Shown piece after piece: positions 1-7,368 of a DNA stretch of 64,000 nucleotides. The position numbers were made by a program, and so were the translations under genes. The notes beneath the pieces are model-generated. The model saw nothing but the letters and a program-made list of their open reading frames with translations, was not told where the DNA came from and ran no database searches. The DNA comes from Desulfomarina profundi (GTDB taxonomy: Bacteria > Desulfobacterota > Desulfobulbia > Desulfobulbales > Desulfocapsaceae): contig NZ_AP024086.1 of the NCBI RefSeq assembly GCF_019703855.1, positions 3,678,501 through 3,742,500 on the forward strand. Reading direction: 5' to 3'. Every line of letters starts with the position of its first letter. Within the stretch, counting starts at the first letter, position 1.

Positions 1-1
1 T

Positions 2-1054
2 GCCACATGTACGGTCATGGCAGTTGATGACCCGAAAATAATCCACAGGAATTATGCCGTACAGCTCAACGGTTCTAGGATTGTCAGACTTGTCGAAAAA
101 CCAGATAAGGTTGAAAACAACCTGCTGGGTTGTGGTACGTTTCTCCTCAATCCGCCGGTCTTTGACCTCCTGGAGAAAGCGTTCAGAAAATCCCCGGATA
201 ACTATGTTGAATTTGTCACCTTTCTCGATAAACTCTGCTCACAAAAACCGGGTGTTTCCTGTTTTCAGCTGAACGGAACCTATGTCAATATAAACGACAG
301 AGATTCCCTCAATCTTGCACGATTCTACGAGAGAAACAAGTCGTTTTCAAAGAAAACAATCTCTCTGATTCTTTATTCCGAGGGAACAGAAGAAAACCTC
401 CCCCTGGCCGTACAGCAATACGGGAAAATCAAAGCCATCACATCCATCCATGTTGTCCTTCCTCATGAAAATAAGATTGCCAATACCGTTAAGGGGATGG
501 ATGTCACATTTCTCACCTGTCCTCCAAGCATGACGCTCTACGGTGAAAAATTGAAATATGGTATGGACAGAGTGCCTGGGGATATTCTTATTTTAGCTGA
601 GGCGGCCTATACTTTTCCGGCCCATGATATAGATAAACTCTTGTGCTACCTGAAAGAAGCAGACATGGTTGCCGGAACCAGAACAACACGGCAACTTATC
701 ACCCGGGGTTCAGATATGCAGGGAACCGTGAGACTGGCCAATATATTCCTGGCAAAGGTGCTTGAGCTGTTCTGGTGGAGTTACGAACCCCGGCTTACCG
801 ATGTCGGATGCACATTCAGAGCAGTATGGCGCTCGAGCTATGAAGAAATAAAGGACCAGCTGGCTGAACGAGGTCCCGCATTGTTAACTGAAATGGTTAT
901 TGAAATATTGCGAAACAGAAATAGAATTGTCGAAATACCGGTAAACTATTCCAACAAATATCAGGCAATGCATGGAAAATATCGCAACTACAGAACATTC
1001 TTTTCAATTTTCAAGGTAATGCTGAAAAAACGCCTGCAGATATCGAGTCACTGA
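2..1054 (+). CDS. Nucleotidyltransferase-GT2 glycosyltransferase fusion (5' truncated)
   Basis: The reading frame is open from base 2, so the gene begins before the window; the first ATG visible is at 17 but need not be the start. The first ~100 residues look like the C-terminal part of a sugar-1-phosphate nucleotidyltransferase (VRLVEKPDKVENNLLGCGTF, then a NIND segment). From about residue 110 a GT-A (GT2) glycosyltransferase follows, with GDILILAEAAYTFPAHDI, a DVGCTFRAV segment and the conserved EMVIEILRNRNRIVEIPVNY tail. Such fusions make and use nucleotide sugars or polyprenyl-linked sugars for surface glycans. Odd: where GT2 enzymes usually have Asp-x-Asp this protein reads Ala-Glu-Ala, so metal binding may be altered. 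The substrate cannot be told. The membrane protein downstream probably belongs to the same glycan locus (inference). Confidence 0.75.
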   Translation, partial: ATCTVMAVDDPKIIHRNYAVQLNGSRIVRLVEKPDKVENNLLGCGTFLLNPPVFDLLEKAFRKSPDNYVEFVTFLDKLCSQKPGVSCFQLNGTYVNINDRDSLNLARFYERNKSFSKKTISLILYSEGTEENLPLAVQQYGKIKAITSIHVVLPHENKIANTVKGMDVTFLTCPPSMTLYGEKLKYGMDRVPGDILILAEAAYTFPAHDIDKLLCYLKEADMVAGTRTTRQLITRGSDMQGTVRLANIFLAKVLELFWWSYEPRLTDVGCTFRAVWRSSYEEIKDQLAERGPALLTEMVIEILRNRNRIVEIPVNYSNKYQAMHGKYRNYRTFFSIFKVMLKKRLQISSH

Positions 1055-1080
1055 TAGTTGAACACGCTTCAGCGTGGCTT

Positions 1081-1117
1081 TAACCCGTATGCCTGAACTG
1101 ATGAAAAATGTGGGTTA
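1081..1117 (+). repeat. R1 repeat remnant (both ends, middle deleted)
   Basis: The stretch begins TAACCCG and ends GGGTTA. It contains GCCTGAACTGATGAAAAATG, identical to the right end of the full R1 element at 7003-7227. It looks like an internally deleted R1 copy keeping both tips, sitting between two genes. Confidence 0.6.
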
Positions 1118-1136
1118 ATACTTTCCCGGAAAAAAA

Positions 1137-2465
1137 ATGACTACCTTTTTCAAAACATACTGGTCTTCCAGAAAACTGTACGCTCTCGGCTGGAAACAGT
1201 TTTTCAGCACCAACCGGACCCTGTTGCTCTTCTCTTTTTTCACCTTTCTTTCGGTATTGCTGTTGCGGTCATGGTTTCACTTTACCCATCCCGGTCTTTA
1301 TGTGGAGGACACCAGTCACTATTTCAATTATTTTTATGGGGATATAAGAGGGTTTAAAAGTCTGTTGCACAATCCAAACGGATATTTAACCATTCTGACA
1401 AACACCATCGCACTACTGACAGCAAAACTTGATGTTCGCCTGCAGCCGACAGTCTACCTCTTGACCAGTACCACCATGACCATAGCCGCCGTCATGGCCC
1501 TTCCATGCTCAGGTCTTTTGAAAAACAGATATATTCTCTTCTGCAGCCCTTTTCTGCTTGGGCTATCCGGAATAAACCACCTGTTTTACTATACAACACT
1601 GACATACCTTATTTATGTGTCGGTTATTCTTCTCTTCAGCCTTCTTTTCTGGGAAACAGGAGACAGCAACCTCGGAACAGGCCTGCTCTTTATCTTCCTT
1701 TCGCTCCTCATCTGGTCCGGCCCCTTCTCGGTTCTTACTGTACCTTTTTCCCTGATGTTTATCCTTTTTTTCAAAGGAAAAACACGGTTTTTGCTTGGCC
1801 TGATGGTCGTTGCCATATTCTACCTTCTCTGTGTAACCGACAAGACCATTATGCTGAGCAATATCTTCCATGGAGCCATCAGGAGGATATGGTTCAATAC
1901 CCTCATCCTCAACGTCTTTCTAATGGAGGCAAGGCATGTTGTTACCCCGAAAATCGAAATCTTCTTTACTCTGTTTTTCACAGGAATACTGTTTTTTTTC
2001 AGAAAGGATTCTTTTTACCTGAAAATTGCACTGCTGCTTTTCATCTTGATCAACGGCTCTCTTGCGCTCCTGTTCTTAAGCAAAAAATACCTGCTCTACC
2101 AGACACTTCTTCCCTGTTACCTTTTTATTCCTCAATTTTTCTGGCTCTTTTTCCTGCTTTTTACCGCCGACAGATTCCTCGTTAACCACAGGAAACTCGT
2201 ACACATGGGCATTCCCATTGCCTGCTGTTTTTTCGCTTTCATTCTCTACGACAACCTCCACCATCCGGAAAAATGGGAAATCTCCCGAATGCCGGCACTT
2301 CCCCGTTTCCTTGAAGTGGTTCACAACAATGAAATGCACCACTGGGAAAAAGAAAACAAACTCAAAATCATAACCACTCCAGGCCGGGGCTCATTCAGAC
2401 CTACTGCCAAAGTAGGAAAACGGGGAGATGATACAACCGAGGTCGAATTCATTCATGTAGAGTAA
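1137..2465 (+). CDS. Polytopic membrane protein, possibly a glycosyltransferase-C type enzyme
   Basis: 442 residues with about ten hydrophobic segments (for example LLLFSFFTFLSVLLLRSW and YLIYVSVILLFSLLF) and a short hydrophilic tail. After the first membrane segment comes GLYVEDTSHYFNYFYG. An acidic pair in the first outer loop is typical of lipid-linked-sugar glycosyltransferases of the GT-C fold, so this could be such an enzyme, but I recognise no specific family. ATG start at 1137; only a weak A/G-rich ribosome site precedes it. It lies 82 bp after the glycosyltransferase gene on the same strand and its 3' end overlaps the convergent trmO by 17 bp. Related function in surface glycan assembly is inferred from position only. 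Confidence 0.65.
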   Translation: MTTFFKTYWSSRKLYALGWKQFFSTNRTLLLFSFFTFLSVLLLRSWFHFTHPGLYVEDTSHYFNYFYGDIRGFKSLLHNPNGYLTILTNTIALLTAKLDVRLQPTVYLLTSTTMTIAAVMALPCSGLLKNRYILFCSPFLLGLSGINHLFYYTTLTYLIYVSVILLFSLLFWETGDSNLGTGLLFIFLSLLIWSGPFSVLTVPFSLMFILFFKGKTRFLLGLMVVAIFYLLCVTDKTIMLSNIFHGAIRRIWFNTLILNVFLMEARHVVTPKIEIFFTLFFTGILFFFRKDSFYLKIALLLFILINGSLALLFLSKKYLLYQTLLPCYLFIPQFFWLFFLLFTADRFLVNHRKLVHMGIPIACCFFAFILYDNLHHPEKWEISRMPALPRFLEVVHNNEMHHWEKENKLKIITTPGRGSFRPTAKVGKRGDDTTEVEFIHVE

Positions 2466-3155
2466 GTTTCTGTATCTCAAAATAGCTCTCGCACACACGC
2501 CATCGTATATTGACGTCCCAGAGCCACATACCAAATTCATTTCTGCTTTTTTTCTGAAAAGGTGGCCTCGGATCCAGTCCCACCAGTTCCACAATGAGTT
2601 GTCGCAGTGGTCTCCCTGTCTCCTGTTCATAACGGGCACAGAATATCTCAGCCTCACGGGTAAAACGCACAGCCATCGTTGAAATTTTGATCTCCGTATA
2701 GCCATCCTCTGCTCCGCTGATACAGTCTGAATAAGGGATATACGGTTTAATATCCACAACCGGAGTACCATCCAACAGATCCACACCTGCCAGATCAAGA
2801 AATAATTTCCCCTTTTCCCTGCGGATTCCAGCAAGTCTCACTGCAGACATGCCAAGATGGTTCGGTCTGTGGGGAGATCGACTCGCAAAAACCCCCACTC
2901 TTTTTTTCCCACCTAGCCGGGGGGACGAACAGTTACTTTCCATCCTTCATCAACAGCACGGTGAAAATAAAACTGGACCCACACATGGGAAAAATTCTCA
3001 AGCTCCCGAACCATTTCTTCCCGGTCGAAAGGCGGCAGCAATTCCAGCGAGGCTGTTACTGATGGTGCCATCCCCGGTTGACGGGGAATTCCGAATTTTT
3101 CCTTCAGGCAGGAATGAACAACACCCACTCTTTTTACAGTAAATTGTACGTCCAT
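2449..3155 (-). pseudogene. trmO: tRNA (t6A37) N6-methyltransferase TrmO, frameshifted
   Basis: TrmO methylates N6-threonylcarbamoyladenosine at position 37 of some tRNAs using SAM. The upstream frame holds the N-terminus (MDVQFTVKRVGVVHS, FGIPRQPG, LELLPPFDREE, FSHVWVQFYFH) up to VRPP. The next frame continues RLGGKKRVGVFASRSPHRPN, LDLAGVDLLDGTPVVDIKPYIPY and the C-terminal domain with LVGLDPRPPF. The join is in a run of six C on the coding strand (2919-2924); seven C restores Arg-Pro-Pro-Arg-Leu-Gly-Gly and a 235-residue protein, the usual family length. ATG at 3155 has CGAGGTGTC upstream. It is divergent from nikM, and a possible operator half-site lies just before its ribosome site. Probably functional in the cell if the missing base is a sequencing error. 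Confidence 0.85.
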
Positions 3156-3164
3156 GACACCTCG

Positions 3165-3251
3165 GTAACACAAATTTAAAAAAAATATTATTATTCTTGA
3201 CAACAACCATACTGTGCTGTTACGGTAACACAACATTAAAAATCGTAACAC
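3165..3251. promoter_or_regulatory. NikR-like operator region and nikM promoter
   Basis: Four GTAAC(AC)-type half-sites lie between the divergent trmO and nikM starts: GTAACAC at 3165-3171, TGTTAC at 3218-3223, GTAACAC at 3225-3231 and GTAACAC at 3245-3251. The last two are direct copies 13 bp apart; the middle two form an almost adjacent inverted pair. A -35-like TTGACA is at 3197-3202, so the inverted pair would cover the -10 region. Half-sites of GTGTTAC/GTAACAC type are known for NikR in deltaproteobacteria, usually as spaced inverted repeats; the arrangement here differs. Nickel-dependent repression of nikMLKQO is the likely reading. No cobalamin riboswitch features were seen. Confidence 0.6.
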
Positions 3252-3302
3252 TGCCTGAAAACAGTGTCAATCAGAACAGTTTAAGGTCAGGAGCTGTATT
3301 TC

Positions 3303-3914
3303 ATGCATATTTCAGAGGGTGTCCTCTCCACACCCGTTCTTATCACTGGGGGAGCAGTTGCCTTTGCGGGCACGGCTGTTGGTCTGAAAAAACTCAATTA
3401 TGATAAAATAATGAGTGTCAGTCTGCTTACTGCAACATTTTTTGTCGCTTCACTGATTCATGTCCCCCTGGGTCCCGGGAGTGTCCATCTTATCATGGGA
3501 GGACTGATGGGACTCCTTCTCGGATGGAGCTGTTTTCCCGCCATTCTCGTAGCCCTTTTTCTCCAGACTGTTTTTTTTCAATTTGGTGGCCTGACTGTCC
3601 TTGGAGTTAATACCACAATCATGGCTCTCCCGGCCCTTCTCTGTTACTACCTCTTCCGCCCCTGGCTCAAAAATAACGGTAATAAAAGAAAAATAGCCGC
3701 TTTCGGTTGTGGTTTTCTTTCCATCCTGCTCTCATCCATCCTCCAGGCTGTCGCTCTTACAATTACTGACAGTGGTTTCTGGCATGCCGCTCAACTTGTC
3801 ATCGCAGCCCACATTCCGGTTATGTTTATTGAGGGAATTATTACCATGTTTACCATATCCTTTCTGGCAAAGGTGCAACCTGAATTTCTGCAGATCAGCA
3901 AACAGGAAGAATAG
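3303..3914 (+). CDS. nikM: Nickel ECF transporter substrate-binding membrane subunit NikM (CbiM family)
   Basis: 203 residues starting MHISEGVLSTPV, the diagnostic N-terminus of CbiM/NikM proteins, in which His2 and the free N-terminus take part in metal binding. Membrane segments follow, with the family motifs HVPLGPGSVHLIMGGLMGLLLGW and AAHIPVMFIEGIIT. It binds the metal ion and works with the T component (NikQ) and ATPase (NikO) encoded downstream. The start has GGAG nine bases upstream. It is the first gene of nikM-L-K-Q-O. Cobalt is the alternative substrate; nickel is preferred because NikL and NikK follow, the ATPase has a His-rich tail and the operator looks NikR-like. Confidence 0.9.
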   Translation: MHISEGVLSTPVLITGGAVAFAGTAVGLKKLNYDKIMSVSLLTATFFVASLIHVPLGPGSVHLIMGGLMGLLLGWSCFPAILVALFLQTVFFQFGGLTVLGVNTTIMALPALLCYYLFRPWLKNNGNKRKIAAFGCGFLSILLSSILQAVALTITDSGFWHAAQLVIAAHIPVMFIEGIITMFTISFLAKVQPEFLQISKQEE

Positions 3915-3938
3915 CCCCTCCCGACAAAAGGTGATATT

Positions 3939-4627
3939 ATGATCCATATAAACAACTTCTCTCTGAAAATCCCATCACAAAAAATTTTTCCATCGCAGTC
4001 GGGACCTTCACTGTCTGTTGCAGTCCTGATGCTTCCAGTTATCCTCATATTACTTACGTCCCTGCCGGCCCGGGCACACAAGGTAAGAATTTTTGCCTGG
4101 GAAGAAGGTGGCATAATAAAAACAGAAGCGAAATTCAGCGGCGGAAAACCAGCGAGAAATTCAACTGTTACAGTGACCAGCCAAAAGGAAAATGAGGAAA
4201 TCCTGAAAGGAAAAACAGATGACAGGGGAGTATTTTCTTTTCCCATTCCGAAGAAAGCAAGAGACAACCAACTGAACCTCAAAATCACCATCAACAGCGG
4301 AGACGGTCATAAAAACAGCTGGCTGCTCAACGCAGAGGACTATCTTCCCGGAGTCAGCTCAACTCCCCGTAAAACTGAAAAAATGACAAAGGCTCCTCAG
4401 CGGAAACCGGATCAGGAGCAACAGTTGCCAAATGAAGTATTACTGCGAAAAATTATCTCTTCGGAACTAGACAGGCAACTCGGACCAATAAAAAGATCTC
4501 TGGCTCTCCAACAGGAAAAGCCGACTTCACTTCAGGATATCCTGGGGGAATCGGCTATATCCTTGGCATAGCCGGAATAGCCGCATATTTTCAAACAAGA
4601 AGAAAAGGGGAAAAAAAATTATCATGA
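3939..4627 (+). pseudogene. nikL: Nickel transporter accessory protein NikL, frameshifted near its 3' end
   Basis: A signal peptide (LMLPVILILLTSLPARAHKV) leads into a periplasmic beta-rich domain (residues ~45-130), a charged linker and a C-terminal membrane helix. The first frame stops at 4571 after DILGESAISLA. Adding one G to the five-G run at 4544-4548 gives DILGGIGYILGIAGIAAYFQ and a stop at 4625-4627. That stop overlaps the nikK ATG (ATGA), which argues that the restored frame is the real one (229 residues). NikL proteins help nickel uptake with NikM. The first ~30 residues before the hydrophobic core are unusually long and coincide with an R3 repeat copy, so a shorter original start is possible. 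The ribosome site AAGGTGAT supports the ATG at 3939. Confidence 0.8.
3961..4036 (+). repeat. R3 repeat copy inside the nikL coding region
   Basis: CTGAAAA plus TCGCAGTCGGG, in the same register and spacing as the R3 copy at 17449, with roughly 70% identity over the first 43 bases by hand alignment. It encodes the stretch before the NikL signal-peptide core. Weaker than the other copies. Confidence 0.45.
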
Positions 4628-5406
4628 AACATGTCAGACAACTTACCTTCGCCGCAACACTTTTGTTTATTTTTTCCACCCAGAACTGCCTTGCCCATTT
4701 TGGCATGATTATTCCGGAAAAAAGTATCATTACCCAGGATAAGAAAAACGCAAAATTTGAACTTGCCTTTGCCCACCCTTTTGAAAACAAGGGCATGGAT
4801 CTGGAAAAACCTGAAAAGTTCACAATGACAGTCAACGGACAGACAACAGATTTAACAGACAACCTGAAAGCCACGACTTTCATGGGTCACAAAGCGTGGA
4901 ATACAGATATCTCCTTCAAACGTCCCGGTGTTTATGTCTTTGTCATGGAACCCCATCCGTACTGGGAGCCGGCCGAAGACATAAGCATTATTCATTACAC
5001 CAAAACAATAGTTGCCGCATTCGGCGACGATACAGGCTGGGATGAGCCTGTCGGTCTACCTACGGAAATCGTCCCCCTCACCCGCCCCTTTGGTAATTAC
5101 GCCGGAAACAGTTTTACCGGTAAGGTTCTTGTAAAAGGTAAACCCGCTGCAGGAGCTGAAGTTGAGGTGGAATACTACAATAAGGGTAATACCCTTCTGG
5201 CTCCAGACGACTACCATATCACCCAGGTGGTCAAGGCCGACAGCAATGGAGTTTTCACCTTTACCTGTCCTCGTGCAGGCTGGTGGGGTTTTGCAGCCCT
5301 GACTGAAGCCGACTACACCCTTCAGGATCCCGAAGAAAACGATAAGGGTGTGGAAACAGGCGCCGTTCTCTGGATCCACCTGGACAATTTTCAGAAACGA
5401 GATTAA
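4624..5406 (+). CDS. nikK: Periplasmic nickel-transport component NikK (DUF4198)
   Basis: 260 residues with a cleavable signal peptide (MKHVRQLTFAATLLFIFSTQNCLA) followed directly by HFGMIIP. The remainder is beta-rich with AFAHPFENKGMDLEKP, FMEPHPYWEPAED-type and GWWGFAAL segments, as in the DUF4198 family found in nickel and cobalt ECF operons. These proteins are thought to handle the metal in the periplasm; conserved His residues (mature N-terminal His, HPF, EPHPYWEP) are candidate ligands. It is translationally coupled to nikL by ATGA overlap and followed by nikQ after 5 bp. Confidence 0.85.
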   Translation: MKHVRQLTFAATLLFIFSTQNCLAHFGMIIPEKSIITQDKKNAKFELAFAHPFENKGMDLEKPEKFTMTVNGQTTDLTDNLKATTFMGHKAWNTDISFKRPGVYVFVMEPHPYWEPAEDISIIHYTKTIVAAFGDDTGWDEPVGLPTEIVPLTRPFGNYAGNSFTGKVLVKGKPAAGAEVEVEYYNKGNTLLAPDDYHITQVVKADSNGVFTFTCPRAGWWGFAALTEADYTLQDPEENDKGVETGAVLWIHLDNFQKRD

Positions 5407-5411
5407 TTCCA

Positions 5412-6158
5412 ATGAACGAACGTTTTGCCGAAGGTACTTCATCACTGCACCGGAGAGATCCAAAAGCCAAAATCATAGCTGCCACAACTCTTGTCACTGC
5501 TTCTGCCATATCAAACAGTTTCACCGTGGCAGCTATGACTCTCCTGCTCGGGATTGTTCTTTTCCTCCTGACCGGGCTGCCGGCCAGGCTTGTCATGAAA
5601 AGACTGCTGGCGGTAAACAGTTTTACCCTGTTTTTATGGCTGACTCTCCCTTTTACCTACGATGGCATATCATTCACAGGGACCGGCCCGCTGCACGTTT
5701 CTTCCCAAGGTGTGCAACTGGCCGCCCTTATTTCTCTGAAAACAAATGGGATAGTACTGATTCTTATCGCCCTGCTCGGTACTTCGCGAATTGCAAATAT
5801 AGGCCACGCCCTGGAAGCTCTGCACCTCCCGGAAAGACTCTGTTTTATTCTTCTCTTTTCCTACCGTTATGTTTTCGTCATTCACCAGGAGTACCAGCGC
5901 CTTGTCCGTGCAGCAAAGATGCGCTGCTTTGTCCCGGCAACCACCATCCATACCTACCGCACATTCGGTTACCTTTTCGGTATGACCCTGGTAAAAAGCT
6001 GGAATCGTGCGGCCCGGGTTCACCAGGCCATGGTGCTGCGCGGGTTTGACGGACATCTCATCCCCCTCTCCAGGGATATATATACACGAGGTGACACAGT
6101 TTTTCTGCTTATCAGCACAGCACTCACACTTCTTCTTATTCTGGCTAACTTCGTATGA
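5412..6158 (+). CDS. nikQ: ECF transporter transmembrane coupling subunit NikQ (CbiQ family)
   Basis: 248 residues with about five membrane segments. It carries the two short cytoplasmic helices of T components that dock on the ATPase, seen here as RAAKMRCF and HQAMVLRGFDG (the usual motif is Ala-x-x-x-Arg-Gly). It starts with the typical RRDPKAKIIAA segment. It joins the nickel-binding subunit NikM to the ATPase NikO in the inner membrane. The ATG at 5412 lies 5 bp after nikK. Confidence 0.9.
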   Translation: MNERFAEGTSSLHRRDPKAKIIAATTLVTASAISNSFTVAAMTLLLGIVLFLLTGLPARLVMKRLLAVNSFTLFLWLTLPFTYDGISFTGTGPLHVSSQGVQLAALISLKTNGIVLILIALLGTSRIANIGHALEALHLPERLCFILLFSYRYVFVIHQEYQRLVRAAKMRCFVPATTIHTYRTFGYLFGMTLVKSWNRAARVHQAMVLRGFDGHLIPLSRDIYTRGDTVFLLISTALTLLLILANFV

Positions 6159-6218
6159 CCTGCACTCCTACGGTCTTTCTTCTTGCCAGAGACGGAAAAA
6201 TTGTGTAGCTCTCTTTTC

Positions 6219-6947
6219 ATGACAACCACACCTATTATAGAACTGAGAAATATCTCTTACAGTTATCCCCAGGCTCCAAAGCCAATTCTCAAAGATCTGA
6301 ATTTCTCAATAACAGAGAAAAACTACGGCATTGTCGGCTCCAACGGTTGCGGAAAAACGACCTTTTTTCAAATTATTGTTGGACTTCTAAAACCGGACGA
6401 AGGGGAGCTCCTGTTCAAGGGAGCACCCGTCACAGATAAAACCATGCTCAGGGCTCTCAGAAAAGATGTCGGTTTTCTTTTCCAGAGCTCTGATGATCAG
6501 CTTTTCTCACCGACAGTTATAGAAGATGTCGCCTTCGGTCCTCTTAACCTTGGCTACCAACCAGCCGAAGCCAGAGAACTTGCCCTTGAAACTCTGAACA
6601 AACTGGGACTTTACGGTTTTGAGGAAAGAATCACACACAGGCTTTCAGGGGGAGAGAAAAAACTGGTCGCTCTTGCCACCATCCTGGCCATGAACCCAAA
6701 GGTTCTGCTTCTTGATGAACCGACCAACAATCTGGACCCCGAAACAAGGGAGCGTCTCATTACGATTCTGCAGGGACTGGACCAGAACCAGATCATTATC
6801 TCCCATGACTGGGATTTTCTCAACAAGACAAATTCTGTCCTTTTCCAGATAGAGCATGGACATATCCACAGGTGTGAAGAAGACCATATTCACGTTCACA
6901 GTCATATCCATAAAGCAGGAGCACATCCCCACCGCCATGAACATTGA
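6219..6947 (+). CDS. nikO: Nickel ECF transporter ATPase NikO with His-rich tail
   Basis: ABC ATPase with Walker A GSNGCGKTT, Q-loop FLFQSSDDQLFSPTV, signature LSGGEKK, Walker B VLLLDEPTNNLD and switch His (IIISHDWDF). The last ~25 residues hold ten His (HIHRCEEDHIHVHSHIHK, then HPHRHEH), a likely nickel-binding or storage tail. The open frame also allows a TTG start at 6183; I prefer ATG 6219, giving MTTTPIIELRNISYSYP as in other ECF ATPases. Neither start has a clear ribosome site. It powers uptake by NikM and NikQ and is the last gene of the operon. Confidence 0.9.
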   Translation: MTTTPIIELRNISYSYPQAPKPILKDLNFSITEKNYGIVGSNGCGKTTFFQIIVGLLKPDEGELLFKGAPVTDKTMLRALRKDVGFLFQSSDDQLFSPTVIEDVAFGPLNLGYQPAEARELALETLNKLGLYGFEERITHRLSGGEKKLVALATILAMNPKVLLLDEPTNNLDPETRERLITILQGLDQNQIIISHDWDFLNKTNSVLFQIEHGHIHRCEEDHIHVHSHIHKAGAHPHRHEH

Positions 6948-7002
6948 CACCCATTGACGGGTTGTGTCTCTTCAACCCTCACGGACAACACCGAACCCCC
7001 CA

Positions 7003-7227
7003 TAACCCGCATTTCTCATGAGCATTGTGTCAATTTTGAGATGAGCTGTAAAATACAAATAATTAGCCAACTATCAGTAGTCGAACAAAATTGACACAAT
7101 ATTCACCCAAGGTCAGCCCAGGCGACGCCATCTTCTGCAATATTTCAAGAGTAAATATAGACCACTATTATTTACTCTTGAAAATTTTGTAACTGACGCC
7201 GCCTGAACTGATGAAAAATGCGGGATA
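7003..7227 (+). repeat. R1 element, copy A (225 bp, MITE-like)
   Basis: Terminal inverted repeats: left TAACCCGCATTTCTCATGAG, right end reverse-complemented TATCCCGCATTTTTCATCAG (17 of 20 match). Inside are a perfect 15-bp inverted repeat (7024-7038 with 7086-7100, ATTGTGTCAATTTTG) and a second perfect 15-bp one (7143-7157 with 7169-7183, TTTCAAGAGTAAATA). A copy of the same length lies in reverse at 19943-20167. There is no coding capacity. Ends in TA suggest a TA target as for Tc1/mariner-IS630 type elements (inference). It fills most of the 421-bp gap after nikO; the remainder (6948-7002, 7228-7368) shows nothing clear. Confidence 0.85.
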
Positions 7228-7368
7228 ACCCTCGCAAAAATATGCAGGATAACCTGTTATAGTTTTTTTGAATCTGGTAAACTGCCAGGAATTTTGCATT
7301 GCAGAAACCTGAATCCGCAAGCGATCAATGGTGATGGGAGTTGTTTCTCTTGAACAATTTGATTATCC

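Noticed and set aside
3156-3302. Cobalamin riboswitch before the CbiM-like gene
   Set aside because: The gap is too short and lacks a B12-box; the GTAACAC half-sites explain regulation better.
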